NCBI RefSeq assembly: GCF_016862215.1
Contig: NZ_BOMN01000040.1
Location: 1 to 64,000 of the forward strand
DNA: 64,000 bases
Direction: 5' to 3'
Origin: Winogradskya humida
Lineage (GTDB): Bacteria; Actinomycetota; Actinomycetes; Mycobacteriales; Micromonosporaceae
The first letter of the stretch is position 1; each line of letters starts with the position of its first letter. Under the pieces are notes generated by a model. That model did no database searches, had not been told where the DNA came from, and saw only the letters and a list, made by a program, of their open reading frames with translations. This document shows, in pieces, positions 8,647 through 16,458 of the stretch. Position numbers and translations under genes: made by a program.

Positions 8647-9837
8647 CTACTTCTCGTTCGCCACGACGTCCGGGTTCGCCAGGATGAACTGAGAGAGTTT
8701 GTCCTGCTTGACGGCCTTGTACATTTCCATGCTCTTCGGCGTGATCGACTCACGCTGGTTCTCGTTGCCCGCGAACGTGCCGTTGTTGGTACGCAGCAGC
8801 ACCATGTCGTTCGCCGCGACGCCCTTGAGCCCGAACATGAAGTCCGTGACCTTGACGTCGCCGGTGTCGAGCACGAACGCGTCGCCCGCCGCCTTGATCA
8901 GGTTGTTGACCTTGACCGGGTTGGTGAGCACGCCACTGTTCGCGGCCTTCTTGGCGATCGCCTTGATGAGCTGCTGCTGGTGCCGCTGACGGTCGTAGTC
9001 GCCGTTCTTCAGGCCGTAGCGCTGCCGGGCGTAGTCGAGTGCCTGCCAGCCCTCCAGGTCCTGGCAGCCCTTCTCGTACCAGATGTCCTTGTGCGTGCCG
9101 GCCGTCTTACGGGCGTCGGCGAGGTAGAGCGGCTTGCCGTCGACCAGCTGGATGTGATGCGACTTGACCCGCTGGTCGACACACATGCGTACGCCGTCCA
9201 GCGCGTCGATGATGCTCTTGAACCCGTTGAAGTCGATGATCGCGGCGCCGTCGAACGTCATCCCGGTGTTGGCCTTGATGGTCTGCGCCATCAGCTGGGC
9301 GCCACCGGCCCACCCGCCACCGTTCTGGGCGCCGTGGAAGAACACCTCGGTCGCCTTGGCGACGCCGCCGGCGTATTTGGCCTTGGGGAACGCCGGAACC
9401 TGCATCTCGGTGTCCCGGGGGATCGACACGAGGTACGCCTGGTCGTGGCTGGCCGGGATGTGCAGCGCGATGATCGTGTCGGAGCGCAGGTCGTCGACGG
9501 CCCACCGCTTACGGGCGTCGACACCCATGAGCAGGATGTCGACCGCGCCCTTGATGTCGCCGCCGCCCTCGGCCCCGGTCTTCTGGTTGCCGCCGAGCAG
9601 GTTCTCCTGGGTGACGGCGTTGCTCGCGCTGCTGACGAGCCACTTGGTGCCCGCGACACCGGCCCCGCTGGCGATCATGAGCACCGCGCCGAACGTAACG
9701 GTGAGCTTCGCCCAGAGCGGATCCTTGCGCTTGCGGCCCTTCTTCGGCGATTTGGGCATCGGTCCCGAAGGGTGATCGCGAGTGGGGTTCCCGTCCTTGT
9801 CCAACGCCGGTCGACGGCCGGTGGTGTGGACGGACAT
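8647..9837 (-). CDS. LCP family (LytR-CpsA-Psr) glycopolymer ligase
   Basis: Predicted to attach undecaprenyl-linked glycopolymers such as teichoic acids or polysaccharide to peptidoglycan. The 396-residue protein has a short basic cytoplasmic tail, one transmembrane helix (about residues 46-66) and an extracellular LCP domain with RSDTIIALHIP, SIPRDTEMQVP and YARQRYGLKNGDYDRQRHQQQL, which contain the Arg/Asp residues that bind the pyrophosphate lipid. A second LCP gene lies upstream in the same direction 161 bp away, with a hairpin between, so the two may be separate transcripts. Confidence 0.92.
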   Translation of the reverse strand: MSVHTTGRRPALDKDGNPTRDHPSGPMPKSPKKGRKRKDPLWAKLTVTFGAVLMIASGAGVAGTKWLVSSASNAVTQENLLGGNQKTGAEGGGDIKGAVDILLMGVDARKRWAVDDLRSDTIIALHIPASHDQAYLVSIPRDTEMQVPAFPKAKYAGGVAKATEVFFHGAQNGGGWAGGAQLMAQTIKANTGMTFDGAAIIDFNGFKSIIDALDGVRMCVDQRVKSHHIQLVDGKPLYLADARKTAGTHKDIWYEKGCQDLEGWQALDYARQRYGLKNGDYDRQRHQQQLIKAIAKKAANSGVLTNPVKVNNLIKAAGDAFVLDTGDVKVTDFMFGLKGVAANDMVLLRTNNGTFAGNENQRESITPKSMEMYKAVKQDKLSQFILANPDVVANEK

Positions 9838-9943
9838 GCGCGCTCCAAGCTCTTCGGGGCAATGGCGGGTGTCACTGTACGTTCAACTGTCATCTCTGGC
9901 GAGGTCTTGCCGGTTTCAAGTCAATGACACGCATTGTTAATGC

Positions 9944-9981
9944 AAGGGTGCGGGTGGCGTTATCCGCCGACCCGCACCCTT
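9944..9981 (-). terminator. Terminator-like hairpin between LCP genes
   Basis: A perfect 12-bp stem, AAGGGTGCGGGT/ACCCGCACCCTT, is extended inward by GGCG/CGCC and lies 17 bp after the stop of the upstream LCP gene. No long U tract follows, as is common in high-GC genomes. Confidence 0.7.
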
Positions 9982-9998
9982 TGACTGTTTCTGGGGCG

Positions 9999-11294
9999 TC
10001 AGCTCTTGTTCGCTGCCATCCATTCGGTCATCTTGTCGGAAGCGACCGCCTTGTAGAGGACGAGTGCCTTCTCCCGGTCCGCGACGACGACGCTCTGCCC
10101 CGAGATCGTCTCGCTGCCCTTGTTGGGGCTCGTGATGAAGGTGAGGTTCTCGCCGCGCAGGCTGCGGAACTGCACCGCCATGTCGGTGAGCGAGAAGTCC
10201 TGGTCCGCCGTGACGGCCTTGGTGACCGACTTGAGGAAGTCGTTGAGCTTGCTGGGGTTGCTCAGCGTGCCGCCACTGGCAGCCTTGTCCATCAGCGCCT
10301 TCAGGAACTCCTGCTGGTGACGCATCCGGTCGAAGTCGCCGCGGGGGAACTGCTTGCGCTGACGGATCCAGTCCAGCGCCTGCTCGCCGTTCATGTGCAT
10401 GGTGCCCTTGACGAACTTGCGGTGCGGCTTGTGGATCGACGTGATGGTCTGGTCCACCTTGAGGTCCACGCCGCCGAGCGCGTCGGTGACCTCCTTGAAG
10501 CCACCGAAGTCGATCGCCAGCACGTGGTCCAGGTGCACGTCGGTCATGCACTCGACCGTCCGCACCGCCCGGGGCAGCCCGCCGAACGCGAACGCCGCGT
10601 TGATCTTGGCCCGGCTGCCGCTGTCACACGCCGCGTCGTTGGCCGACGGAATGTTGACCCACAGGTCGCGCGGGATCGAGATCAGCTGCGCGGACTTATG
10701 GTCCGCGGGGATGTGCATGAGGATCAGCGTGTCCGCGCGCCATGCGTTCGTCGTGTCCTTGGCGGCGTCCGGGTCCCGGGAGTCGCTGCCGACCAGCAGG
10801 ACGTTGAGCGCGCCGTCCACCGTCTTGGCCGGGCGGCCGTTGGTGAGCTCGGAGAACGCGTCGGTGCGCTTGAGGTCGTCGTTGAGGCCGTTTGCGTACC
10901 CATAGAGCGAAATGCCCGCGATGATGCCGGCTACGATCAGGACAGCGCCCGCCACCAGGGCGATGCGGCCCCACTTCGGCTTGCGCTTGCCCTTGTACGG
11001 CCGTCCTGCGGGACTTCCACCCGGCCCGCGCGGCGGACCGCCGGGTCCGCTGGGGCCACCGGGGCCGGAGCCACGCGGCGGCCAGTCCCCGTCGCCGGAG
11101 GGGCGGCTGGACGGCGCGCCATAGGAAGGGCCGCCGCCGGAAGACCGGCCGCTGCCGTACGCCGGCGCGGCTGAGCCGACCCGACCGGAGGAGCCGGGCA
11201 CCGCGGAACGATCCATGGCGCCCGGAATACCCACCGAGCCCGGCACTGAAGCCCGACCGGCCGGGCCACCCCAAGGGGACGAATTCGCAGACAT
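9999..11294 (-). CDS. LCP family glycopolymer ligase with long disordered N-terminus
   Basis: A 431-residue paralogue of the neighbouring LCP protein. The first ~110 residues are Gly/Pro/Ser-rich and cytoplasmic, then a basic stretch (KGKRKPKWGR), one transmembrane helix (about 113-135), and an LCP domain with RADTLILMHIP, SIPRDLWVNIP and RGDFDRMRHQQEFL. The Arg and Asp residues of the active site are kept. Having two LCP genes in tandem is common in actinomycetes, where paralogues serve different wall polymers. Which polymer this one handles cannot be told from sequence. Confidence 0.92.
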   Translation of the reverse strand: MSANSSPWGGPAGRASVPGSVGIPGAMDRSAVPGSSGRVGSAAPAYGSGRSSGGGPSYGAPSSRPSGDGDWPPRGSGPGGPSGPGGPPRGPGGSPAGRPYKGKRKPKWGRIALVAGAVLIVAGIIAGISLYGYANGLNDDLKRTDAFSELTNGRPAKTVDGALNVLLVGSDSRDPDAAKDTTNAWRADTLILMHIPADHKSAQLISIPRDLWVNIPSANDAACDSGSRAKINAAFAFGGLPRAVRTVECMTDVHLDHVLAIDFGGFKEVTDALGGVDLKVDQTITSIHKPHRKFVKGTMHMNGEQALDWIRQRKQFPRGDFDRMRHQQEFLKALMDKAASGGTLSNPSKLNDFLKSVTKAVTADQDFSLTDMAVQFRSLRGENLTFITSPNKGSETISGQSVVVADREKALVLYKAVASDKMTEWMAANKS

Positions 11295-11399
11295 GAGAAC
11301 AGATTACGAGTACGGGACCAGCTGAACCCTCTATCGGCACGGGGTGGCACGAAGGTGGGAGACAATTACTGTTCGTGCAACGTTCACTACGGTGCTGAA

Positions 11400-12380
11400 C
11401 TACTCAGCAGCCGAAGATCCCGCGAAGAAGTCGATCGTGCGGCGCAGACCGTCCTCGGGACCGACCTGCGGCTCGTATCCGAGCAGCGTGCGAGCCAGCG
11501 TGAGATCGGGGCGGCGCTTCTCCGGGTCGTCGGAGGTGCGCTCGACCAGCTCGATCCGCGAGTCGCTGCCGGCGAGCTTCACGATCAGCTCGGCGAGCTC
11601 CAGCATCGTCAGCTCATGCTCGGTGCCGCAGTTGATCGGGCCGGTCTCGCTCGAGTCGAGCAGCAGCAGGATGCCGCGGACCAGATCGTCGACGTACGTG
11701 ATCGACCGCGTCTGCGAGCCGGTGCCGTGCACGGTCAGCGGGGTGCCCCGCAGCGCCTGGCTGATGAACGTCGGGATGGCCCGCCCGTCATCCGGGCGCA
11801 TCCGCGGACCGTACGTGTTGAAGATCCGCACGATGGCGGTGTCGAGCCCGTGAAAGCGGTGGAACGCCATGGTGGCCGCCTCGGAGAACCGCTTCGCCTC
11901 GTCGTAGACGGCCCGGACGCCGATCGGGTTGACGTTGCCCCAGTAGCTCTCCGGCTGCGGGTGCACCGCCGGGTCGCCGTACGCCTCGGACGTCGACGCC
12001 ATCAGGAACCGCGCCGAGTCGGCGACTGCCCGCTCGAGCAGCGCCAGCGTGCCGGCCGAACCCACCTTGAGGATCTCGACGGGCAGCTTCGCGAAGTCGG
12101 TGGGGCTGGCGGGCGACGCCATGTGCAGGATCGCGTCGAACCGCTCGGTCAGCGCGGCGTCGGCGGGCAGCCCCTCGGCGAGGTCTCCCTCGACGAGCGT
12201 GAATCGCGGCTCGGCGGCGAGGTGGGCGACGTTGTCGCGGCTGCCCGTGACGAAATTGTCGACGGCGACAACCGTGCAACCCCGCGCGAGCAGCGCATCG
12301 ACGACGTGCGACGGCACGAAGCCGGCCCCGCCGCTGACCAGAATCCGATGTCCCTCGCCGAACCGCTGCTGCACTGACAT
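11400..12380 (-). CDS. NAD-dependent epimerase/dehydratase, UDP-glucuronate decarboxylase-like
   Basis: An extended SDR of about 326 residues acting on a nucleotide sugar. Features are an N-terminal nucleotide-binding loop GGAGFVPSHV, STSEAYGDP, the YWGNVNPIG block typical of UDP-xylose synthases, and the catalytic YDEAK pair. The third glycine of the usual GxxGxxG loop is Pro here. Start MSVQQRF at 12380 is preferred over an upstream ATG at 12437 because the longer N-terminus is not SDR-like. It may supply UDP-xylose or a related sugar for wall or secreted polysaccharide, in keeping with the adjacent LCP genes. Confidence 0.85.
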   Translation of the reverse strand: MSVQQRFGEGHRILVSGGAGFVPSHVVDALLARGCTVVAVDNFVTGSRDNVAHLAAEPRFTLVEGDLAEGLPADAALTERFDAILHMASPASPTDFAKLPVEILKVGSAGTLALLERAVADSARFLMASTSEAYGDPAVHPQPESYWGNVNPIGVRAVYDEAKRFSEAATMAFHRFHGLDTAIVRIFNTYGPRMRPDDGRAIPTFISQALRGTPLTVHGTGSQTRSITYVDDLVRGILLLLDSSETGPINCGTEHELTMLELAELIVKLAGSDSRIELVERTSDDPEKRRPDLTLARTLLGYEPQVGPEDGLRRTIDFFAGSSAAE

Positions 12381-12399
12381 GAGAGCAACCTTAGCGAGC

Positions 12400-12430
12400 G
12401 GGGCCGACGGGTGAGGTGCCCGTCGGCCCC
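12400..12430 (-). terminator. Terminator after the actP-like symporter gene
   Basis: A perfect 12-bp stem, GGGGCCGACGGG/CCCGTCGGCCCC with a 7-nt loop, lies directly after the symporter stop codon on the same strand and just upstream of the epimerase gene, separating the two units. Confidence 0.75.
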
Positions 12431-12438
12431 TGCGCAAA

Positions 12439-14103
12439 TTAGTGCGCTCCGTGTCCGGTCAGTGACCGAACTTCCAGCTCGGCGTACTTCTCCGGGTCGG
12501 TCTCCTTGGAGATGACCGTGCCGATCCAGCCGCAGAGGAAGCCGATCGGGATCGAGATGATGCCCGGGTTGTTGAGCGGGAAGAAGTGCCAGTCGCTGTC
12601 CGGGAACATCGCCGTGGGCGAGCCGGAGACGACGGGCGAGAAGAAGACCAGCACGACCGCGGCGATGAGGCCGCCGTAGATCGACCACAGCGCCCCGGAG
12701 GTGTTGAACCGCCGCCAGAACAGGCTGTAGATGATCGCCGGGAGGTTGGCCGAGGCTGCCACCGCGAACGCGAGCGCCACCAGGAACGCGACGTTCAGGC
12801 TCTGGGCGAAGATCGACAGGACGATCGCCACCGCGCCGATGACGAACGCCGAGATCCGGGCGACCCGCACCTCGTCACGTTCGCCGGCGTTGCCCCGCTT
12901 GATCACGCTGGCGTAGAAGTCGTGCGCCACGCTCGACGAGGAGGCCAGGGTGAGCCCCGCGACGACCGCGAGGATCGTGGCGAACGCGACCGCCGCGATG
13001 ATCGCCAGCAGGATCGCGCCGCCGGTGGCGCCGCCCAGGTAGTCGATGCCGAGCGCCTGAGCCAGCTGCGGTGCCGCCGTGTTGCCGGCCTTGTCCTGCG
13101 CCGTGATCGCCTTGCCGCCCACCAGGGCTGCCGCGCCGAAGCCCAGCGCCAGGGTGAACAGGTAGAACGTGCCGATGATGCCGATGGCCCAGAGCACGCT
13201 CTTGCGGGCGACCCGAGCCGTCGGGACGGTGTAGAAGCGGGTCAGGATGTGCGGCAGACCGGCCGTGCCCAGGACCAGCGCGATGCCCAGCGAGAGCAGG
13301 TCCATCTTGCTGTAGAACGTGGCGGACCCGCTGGCCGACTCGACGCCGTACCGGAGCCCCGGTTCCAGGAAAGCCTCCCCCTTGCCGGACTGCGCCGCGG
13401 CGTCGCCGAGCAGGGTGGAGAGGTTGAACTTGTAGTGCGCCAGCACCAGGATCGTCATCACCAGTGCGCCGGTCATCAGCAGGAACGCCTTGACGATCTG
13501 GACGTAGGTGGTGCCCTTCATGCCACCGACGACCACGTAGACGATCATCAGCGCGCCGACCAGGATGATCGTGGCGACCTTGGCGGTGTCGGCGTCCATG
13601 CCCAGGAACGTCGTGCCGGGCTTGATACCGAGCAGCAGGGACACGAGCGCGCCGGCGCCGACCATCTGCGCGATCAGGTAGAAGATCGAAACCACGATCG
13701 TCGAGACCGAGGCAGCCGTACGCACGGGGCGCTGACGCATCCGGAACGCCAGCACGTCGGCCATCGTGTAGCGGCCCGAGTTCCGCAGGAACTCCGCGAC
13801 CAGCAGCAGCGCGACGAGCCATGCCACCAGGAAGCCGATGGAGTAGAGGAAGCCGTCGTAGCCGTAGAGCGCGATGAGCCCGGCGATGCCCAGGAACGAA
13901 GCAGCCGACATGTAGTCGCCGCCGATCGCGAGGCCGTTCTGGAACCCGGTGAACTGGCGGCCGCCGGCGTAGAAGTCGGTGGCCGTCTTCGTCTGCCGGC
14001 TGGCCCAGATGGTGATCGCCAGCGTGATGGCGACGAAGATCAGGAAGAGCGTGATCGTGAGGGGACGGCTGGATGCGGACTCGGCCGCGACGATGTTCAG
14101 CAT
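12439..14103 (-). CDS. actP: Cation/acetate symporter (SSS family)
   Basis: A 554-residue polytopic membrane protein of the sodium:solute symporter family, closest in pattern to ActP. About 13 hydrophobic segments are visible. Characteristic blocks are FYAGGRQFTGFQNGLAIGGD near residue 42, SAASFLGIAGLIALYGYDG, and GTAGLPHILTRFYTVP in the middle. It probably imports acetate or another short carboxylate with sodium or protons. The start codon overlaps the stop of the upstream DUF485 gene by one base (TGATG), the standard actP/DUF485 pairing. Confidence 0.9.
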   Translation of the reverse strand: MLNIVAAESASSRPLTITLFLIFVAITLAITIWASRQTKTATDFYAGGRQFTGFQNGLAIGGDYMSAASFLGIAGLIALYGYDGFLYSIGFLVAWLVALLLVAEFLRNSGRYTMADVLAFRMRQRPVRTAASVSTIVVSIFYLIAQMVGAGALVSLLLGIKPGTTFLGMDADTAKVATIILVGALMIVYVVVGGMKGTTYVQIVKAFLLMTGALVMTILVLAHYKFNLSTLLGDAAAQSGKGEAFLEPGLRYGVESASGSATFYSKMDLLSLGIALVLGTAGLPHILTRFYTVPTARVARKSVLWAIGIIGTFYLFTLALGFGAAALVGGKAITAQDKAGNTAAPQLAQALGIDYLGGATGGAILLAIIAAVAFATILAVVAGLTLASSSSVAHDFYASVIKRGNAGERDEVRVARISAFVIGAVAIVLSIFAQSLNVAFLVALAFAVAASANLPAIIYSLFWRRFNTSGALWSIYGGLIAAVVLVFFSPVVSGSPTAMFPDSDWHFFPLNNPGIISIPIGFLCGWIGTVISKETDPEKYAELEVRSLTGHGAH

Positions 14104-14432
14104 CAGTGGGCCGCCTCGTCGAGCTCGGCCTTGATCTTGTCGGCGGTCGGGTCCAGCTCCCTGGCGGCGTACCGCGAGTAGTACCAGGCGATCAGGAACG
14201 TCGTCAGGAACTGCAGCAGGCCGAAGAGCAGCGCGATGTTGATGTGGCCGACGATCTTGACCGACATGAACCCGCGGGCATATGCCGAGAGCAGGACGTA
14301 GAGCGCGTACCAGAGGAAGAACGCGATCGTCATCGGGAAGACGAAGTTGCGCAGCTTGCGGCGTAGCCCTGCGAATTCCGCGGAACGTTGTACCTCGAGA
14401 TATTTTTCGCTGGATGTCGCTTCGGTTGTCAC
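14103..14432 (-). CDS. DUF485 family small membrane protein
   Basis: About 109 residues with two transmembrane helices, roughly residues 31-53 and 66-88, the second including ALLFGLLQFLTTFLIAWYY. DUF485 (YjcH-like) proteins are regularly encoded just before acetate symporters and are thought to assist them. The GTG at 14432 has a strong upstream AAGGTGGTG ribosome site; an earlier ATG at 14477 does not. It overlaps the symporter gene by one base, implying coupled translation. Confidence 0.85.
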   Translation of the reverse strand: MTTEATSSEKYLEVQRSAEFAGLRRKLRNFVFPMTIAFFLWYALYVLLSAYARGFMSVKIVGHINIALLFGLLQFLTTFLIAWYYSRYAARELDPTADKIKAELDEAAH

Positions 14433-14546
14433 GTCGTCACCACCTTCGTGGGGCCGGATGAGGGGTATCACCGGCACCGTACGAAGGTGAGGAGGCCGTC
14501 ACGGACCGTTGGTCGACGGTTGCGCCGAGCGGCGGACGGCTTGCGC

Positions 14547-15083
14547 TTACCGGTCGAGCGAGCGGTAACGCCCACGAAAGTGCAGAAGTGGTACGCCAGC
14601 AGCGTCCCCGATCACGACCCGCTCAACGGTCGCCTCGACCAGCAGCGCCCACCCGTACTCCCGTTCGGCATCGAGCCGGCACCCCGCCCAGCTCCCGGCA
14701 TCGCGCGGCACCGGCCCGAACTCGGTCTCCACCCAGTCCCCGGCTGCGAACAATCCGCCCGGCGCCGGCATCAGCCCGGCGAACTTGTCGGCCAGCTGCT
14801 GGTCATCGGGCCCGAGCGGGGTCACCGCGAAGCGCCGCGCAACCGATACGGCGTCCCAGAAGTCGCTCTCCTCATCGACCAACCCCAGCACCCGCCCGGG
14901 ATCCCCGTCAGCGACGAGCATCGACGACACGGTCAGCCCGGCCGGCCCAGGCGCGGTCCACAGCGTGACGGGCGCGGCCAGCCGCCCCCGGAGCCGACGC
15001 ACGGCCGACTTGTCCTGCTCCGGAGTGGCGAACGGGTCGGTGGAGTGGATGTGCCCGCCGTTTTCAGGTTTCACGGGAAACAT
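14547..15083 (-). CDS. Flavin reductase-like (FMN-binding split barrel) protein
   Basis: A protein of about 178 residues with the flavin reductase fold: LAAPVTLWTAPGPAGLTVSS is the substrate strand and loop found in this family, followed by GLVDEESDFWDAV and a C-terminal VIGDAAGVPLLHFRGRY strand. It probably binds FMN, possibly reducing it with NAD(P)H for a monooxygenase; no oxygenase is adjacent. The ATG at 15083 is chosen because the protein-like sequence begins there (MFPVKPEN); a longer frame to 15293 overlaps the trpS leader and lacks family similarity. Confidence 0.7.
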   Translation of the reverse strand: MFPVKPENGGHIHSTDPFATPEQDKSAVRRLRGRLAAPVTLWTAPGPAGLTVSSMLVADGDPGRVLGLVDEESDFWDAVSVARRFAVTPLGPDDQQLADKFAGLMPAPGGLFAAGDWVETEFGPVPRDAGSWAGCRLDAEREYGWALLVEATVERVVIGDAAGVPLLHFRGRYRSLDR

Positions 15084-15189
15084 TCTGCCGCCGCAGCAGC
15101 ACGAATGCGGCGGCGAGGGCGATCCACGCCGGTGCGATCGCCAGATCGACGGTCCGCGCGACGGCAAGATTCGCGAACAGGCCGCGCAT
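15064..15189 (-). CDS. Possible small membrane protein
   Basis: A 41-codon frame starting MRGLFANLAVA with one hydrophobic helix (about residues 13-31) and a basic tail. It overlaps the start of the flavin-reductase-like gene in another frame by 20 bp, an arrangement consistent with translational coupling. Composition looks more protein-like than the competing frames, but there is no obvious ribosome site and no recognised family, so it may be chance. Confidence 0.3.
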   Translation of the reverse strand: MRGLFANLAVARTVDLAIAPAWIALAAAFVLLRRQNVSRET

Positions 15190-15278
15190 GAGAGATCCGG
15201 CCGATGCGGTCGTACTGCTCGGGCCCGTCCGTCGTCATTGGACTCAGTTAACCGTCGGTCATGCCGGCCAAACCCGGG

Positions 15279-15284
15279 TAAGCT
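15279..15284 (+). promoter_or_regulatory. Candidate -10 element for the trpS leader
   Basis: TAAGCT ends 7 nt before the leader-peptide ATG at 15292, placing the likely transcription start at or next to that ATG, so the leader peptide may be translated from a leaderless mRNA. No good -35 sequence is visible, so the call is tentative. Confidence 0.35.
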
Positions 15285-15291
15285 GGCCGTC

Positions 15292-15327
15292 ATGAGCGCG
15301 TGTGTGCAGAGCTGGCGTCCGTCCTAG
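15292..15327 (+). CDS. trpS leader peptide
   Basis: An 11-residue frame, MSACVQSWRPS, ending in TAG at 15325-15327. The single Trp codon (15313-15315) is placed so that a ribosome stalled there would mask the first strand of the attenuator. Its role is to sense charged tRNA-Trp by translation speed rather than to make a functional product. The short length, position directly before a matching set of mutually exclusive hairpins and the trpS gene downstream support it. Confidence 0.75.
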   Translation: MSACVQSWRPS

Positions 15328-15378
15328 GGACGGATACCAACCCGCGCGCTCGGGCCGTCCCATCGGACGGCCCTTTTT
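15318..15378 (+). promoter_or_regulatory. Ribosome-mediated transcription attenuator of trpS
   Basis: Four strands can be read. Strand 1 TCCGTCC (15318-15324) pairs with strand 2 GGACGGA (15328-15334). Strand 2 GGACGG can instead pair with CCGTCC (15355-15360) in strand 3. Strand 3 GGGCCGTCC (15352-15360) pairs perfectly with strand 4 GGACGGCCC (15365-15373), followed by TTTTT, an intrinsic terminator. Stalling at the leader Trp codon would free strand 2, form the 2:3 antiterminator and allow trpS expression when charged tRNA-Trp is scarce. A further hairpin, CAGGGCCG/CGGCCCTG, lies at 15387-15406. Confidence 0.8.
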
Positions 15379-15444
15379 CGTTTCTTCAGGGCCGTCCCCG
15401 GCCCTGGTTTCCCCAGGGCTGTCCACCACCCTGAAGGAGACACG

Positions 15445-16458
15445 ATGAACTCGCTCGAAGACCGGATCGAAGCCGCACCGCAGGACTTCCGGGTGCTCAC
15501 CGGGGACCGCCCGACCGGCCCGCTGCACCTCGGCCATTACTTCGGGACCCTGCGCAATCGGGTACGACTACAGCGCCGCGGCGTCGACATGATCGTGATC
15601 GTGGCGGACTACCAGGTGCTGACCGACCGCGACGTGGCCGAGCGCCTCGGCGAAACCGTCGACGGGCTGCTCCTGGACTACCTCGCCGCGGGGCTGGATC
15701 CCGACGCGACGACCATCTTCACGCACAGCGCCGTGCCCGCGCTCAACCAGCTGCTGCTGCCGTTCCTGAGCCTGGTCAGCGTCCCCGAGCTGCAGCGCAA
15801 CCCGACGGTGAAGGACGAGATCCAGCACTCGCGGCAGAGCTCGGTGAGCGGGCTGATGTTCACCTACCCGGTGCATCAGGCCGCCGACATCCTGTTCTGC
15901 AAGGGCAACCTCGTGCCGGTCGGGCAGGACCAGATGCCGCACATCGAGGTGACCCGGACGGTGGCCCGGCGTTTCAACGAGCGTTACGGCCCGGTCTTTC
16001 CGGTGCCCGAGGGACTGCTCAGCATTGCGCCCGTGCTGCCCGGCACGGACGGCAGGAAGATGAGCAAGAGCCGCGGCAACGCGATCGCGCTCTCCTCGAC
16101 CCCCGACGAGACCGCCCGGCTGATCAGGAGCGCCACCACGGACTCCGACCGGAAGATCAGCTACGACCCGGAACGCCGGCCAGGAGTGTCCGGGCTCGTG
16201 CAGCTTGCCGCGTTGTGCCTGGACAGGGAGCCGGACGAGGTGGCGGCGGAGATCGAGGACGCGGGGTCGGCGGCGTTGAAGCGGACCGTCACGGAGGCGG
16301 TGAACGAGTTCCTGGCGCCGATGCGGGAGCGGCGGGCGGCGTACGCACAGGATCTCGGTTTTGTCCGTGATCTGCTGCGTCGCGGGAACGCCCGCGCGAA
16401 CGAGCTGGCGGATCAGACGCTGCAGGAGGTGCGCGTGGCCATGGGGACCGTTTACTGA
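15445..16458 (+). CDS. trpS: Tryptophanyl-tRNA synthetase, auxiliary type
   Basis: Charges tRNA-Trp in the cytoplasm. The 337-residue class I enzyme has the HIGH-type motif TGDRPTGPLHLGHYFG (about residues 19-34) and the KMSKS motif GRKMSKSRGNAI (about 206-217). The GDRPTG...NRVRLQ pattern resembles the auxiliary, inducible TrpRS lineage rather than the housekeeping type. As I recall, the Streptomyces coelicolor member is indolmycin-resistant and controlled by ribosome-mediated attenuation, which fits the leader here. The start ATG follows a GAAGGAG site. The housekeeping copy would be elsewhere in the genome. Confidence 0.9.
   Translation: MNSLEDRIEAAPQDFRVLTGDRPTGPLHLGHYFGTLRNRVRLQRRGVDMIVIVADYQVLTDRDVAERLGETVDGLLLDYLAAGLDPDATTIFTHSAVPALNQLLLPFLSLVSVPELQRNPTVKDEIQHSRQSSVSGLMFTYPVHQAADILFCKGNLVPVGQDQMPHIEVTRTVARRFNERYGPVFPVPEGLLSIAPVLPGTDGRKMSKSRGNAIALSSTPDETARLIRSATTDSDRKISYDPERRPGVSGLVQLAALCLDREPDEVAAEIEDAGSAALKRTVTEAVNEFLAPMRERRAAYAQDLGFVRDLLRRGNARANELADQTLQEVRVAMGTVY

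Noticed and set aside
15084..15293. N-terminal extension of the flavin-reductase-like protein
   Set aside because: The added residues are Arg/Ser/Pro-rich, run into the trpS leader and promoter region, and have no resemblance to the family.
15292..15378. T-box riboswitch for trpS
   Set aside because: No T-box consensus or specifier loop. The coding leader peptide and its stalling geometry explain the structure better.
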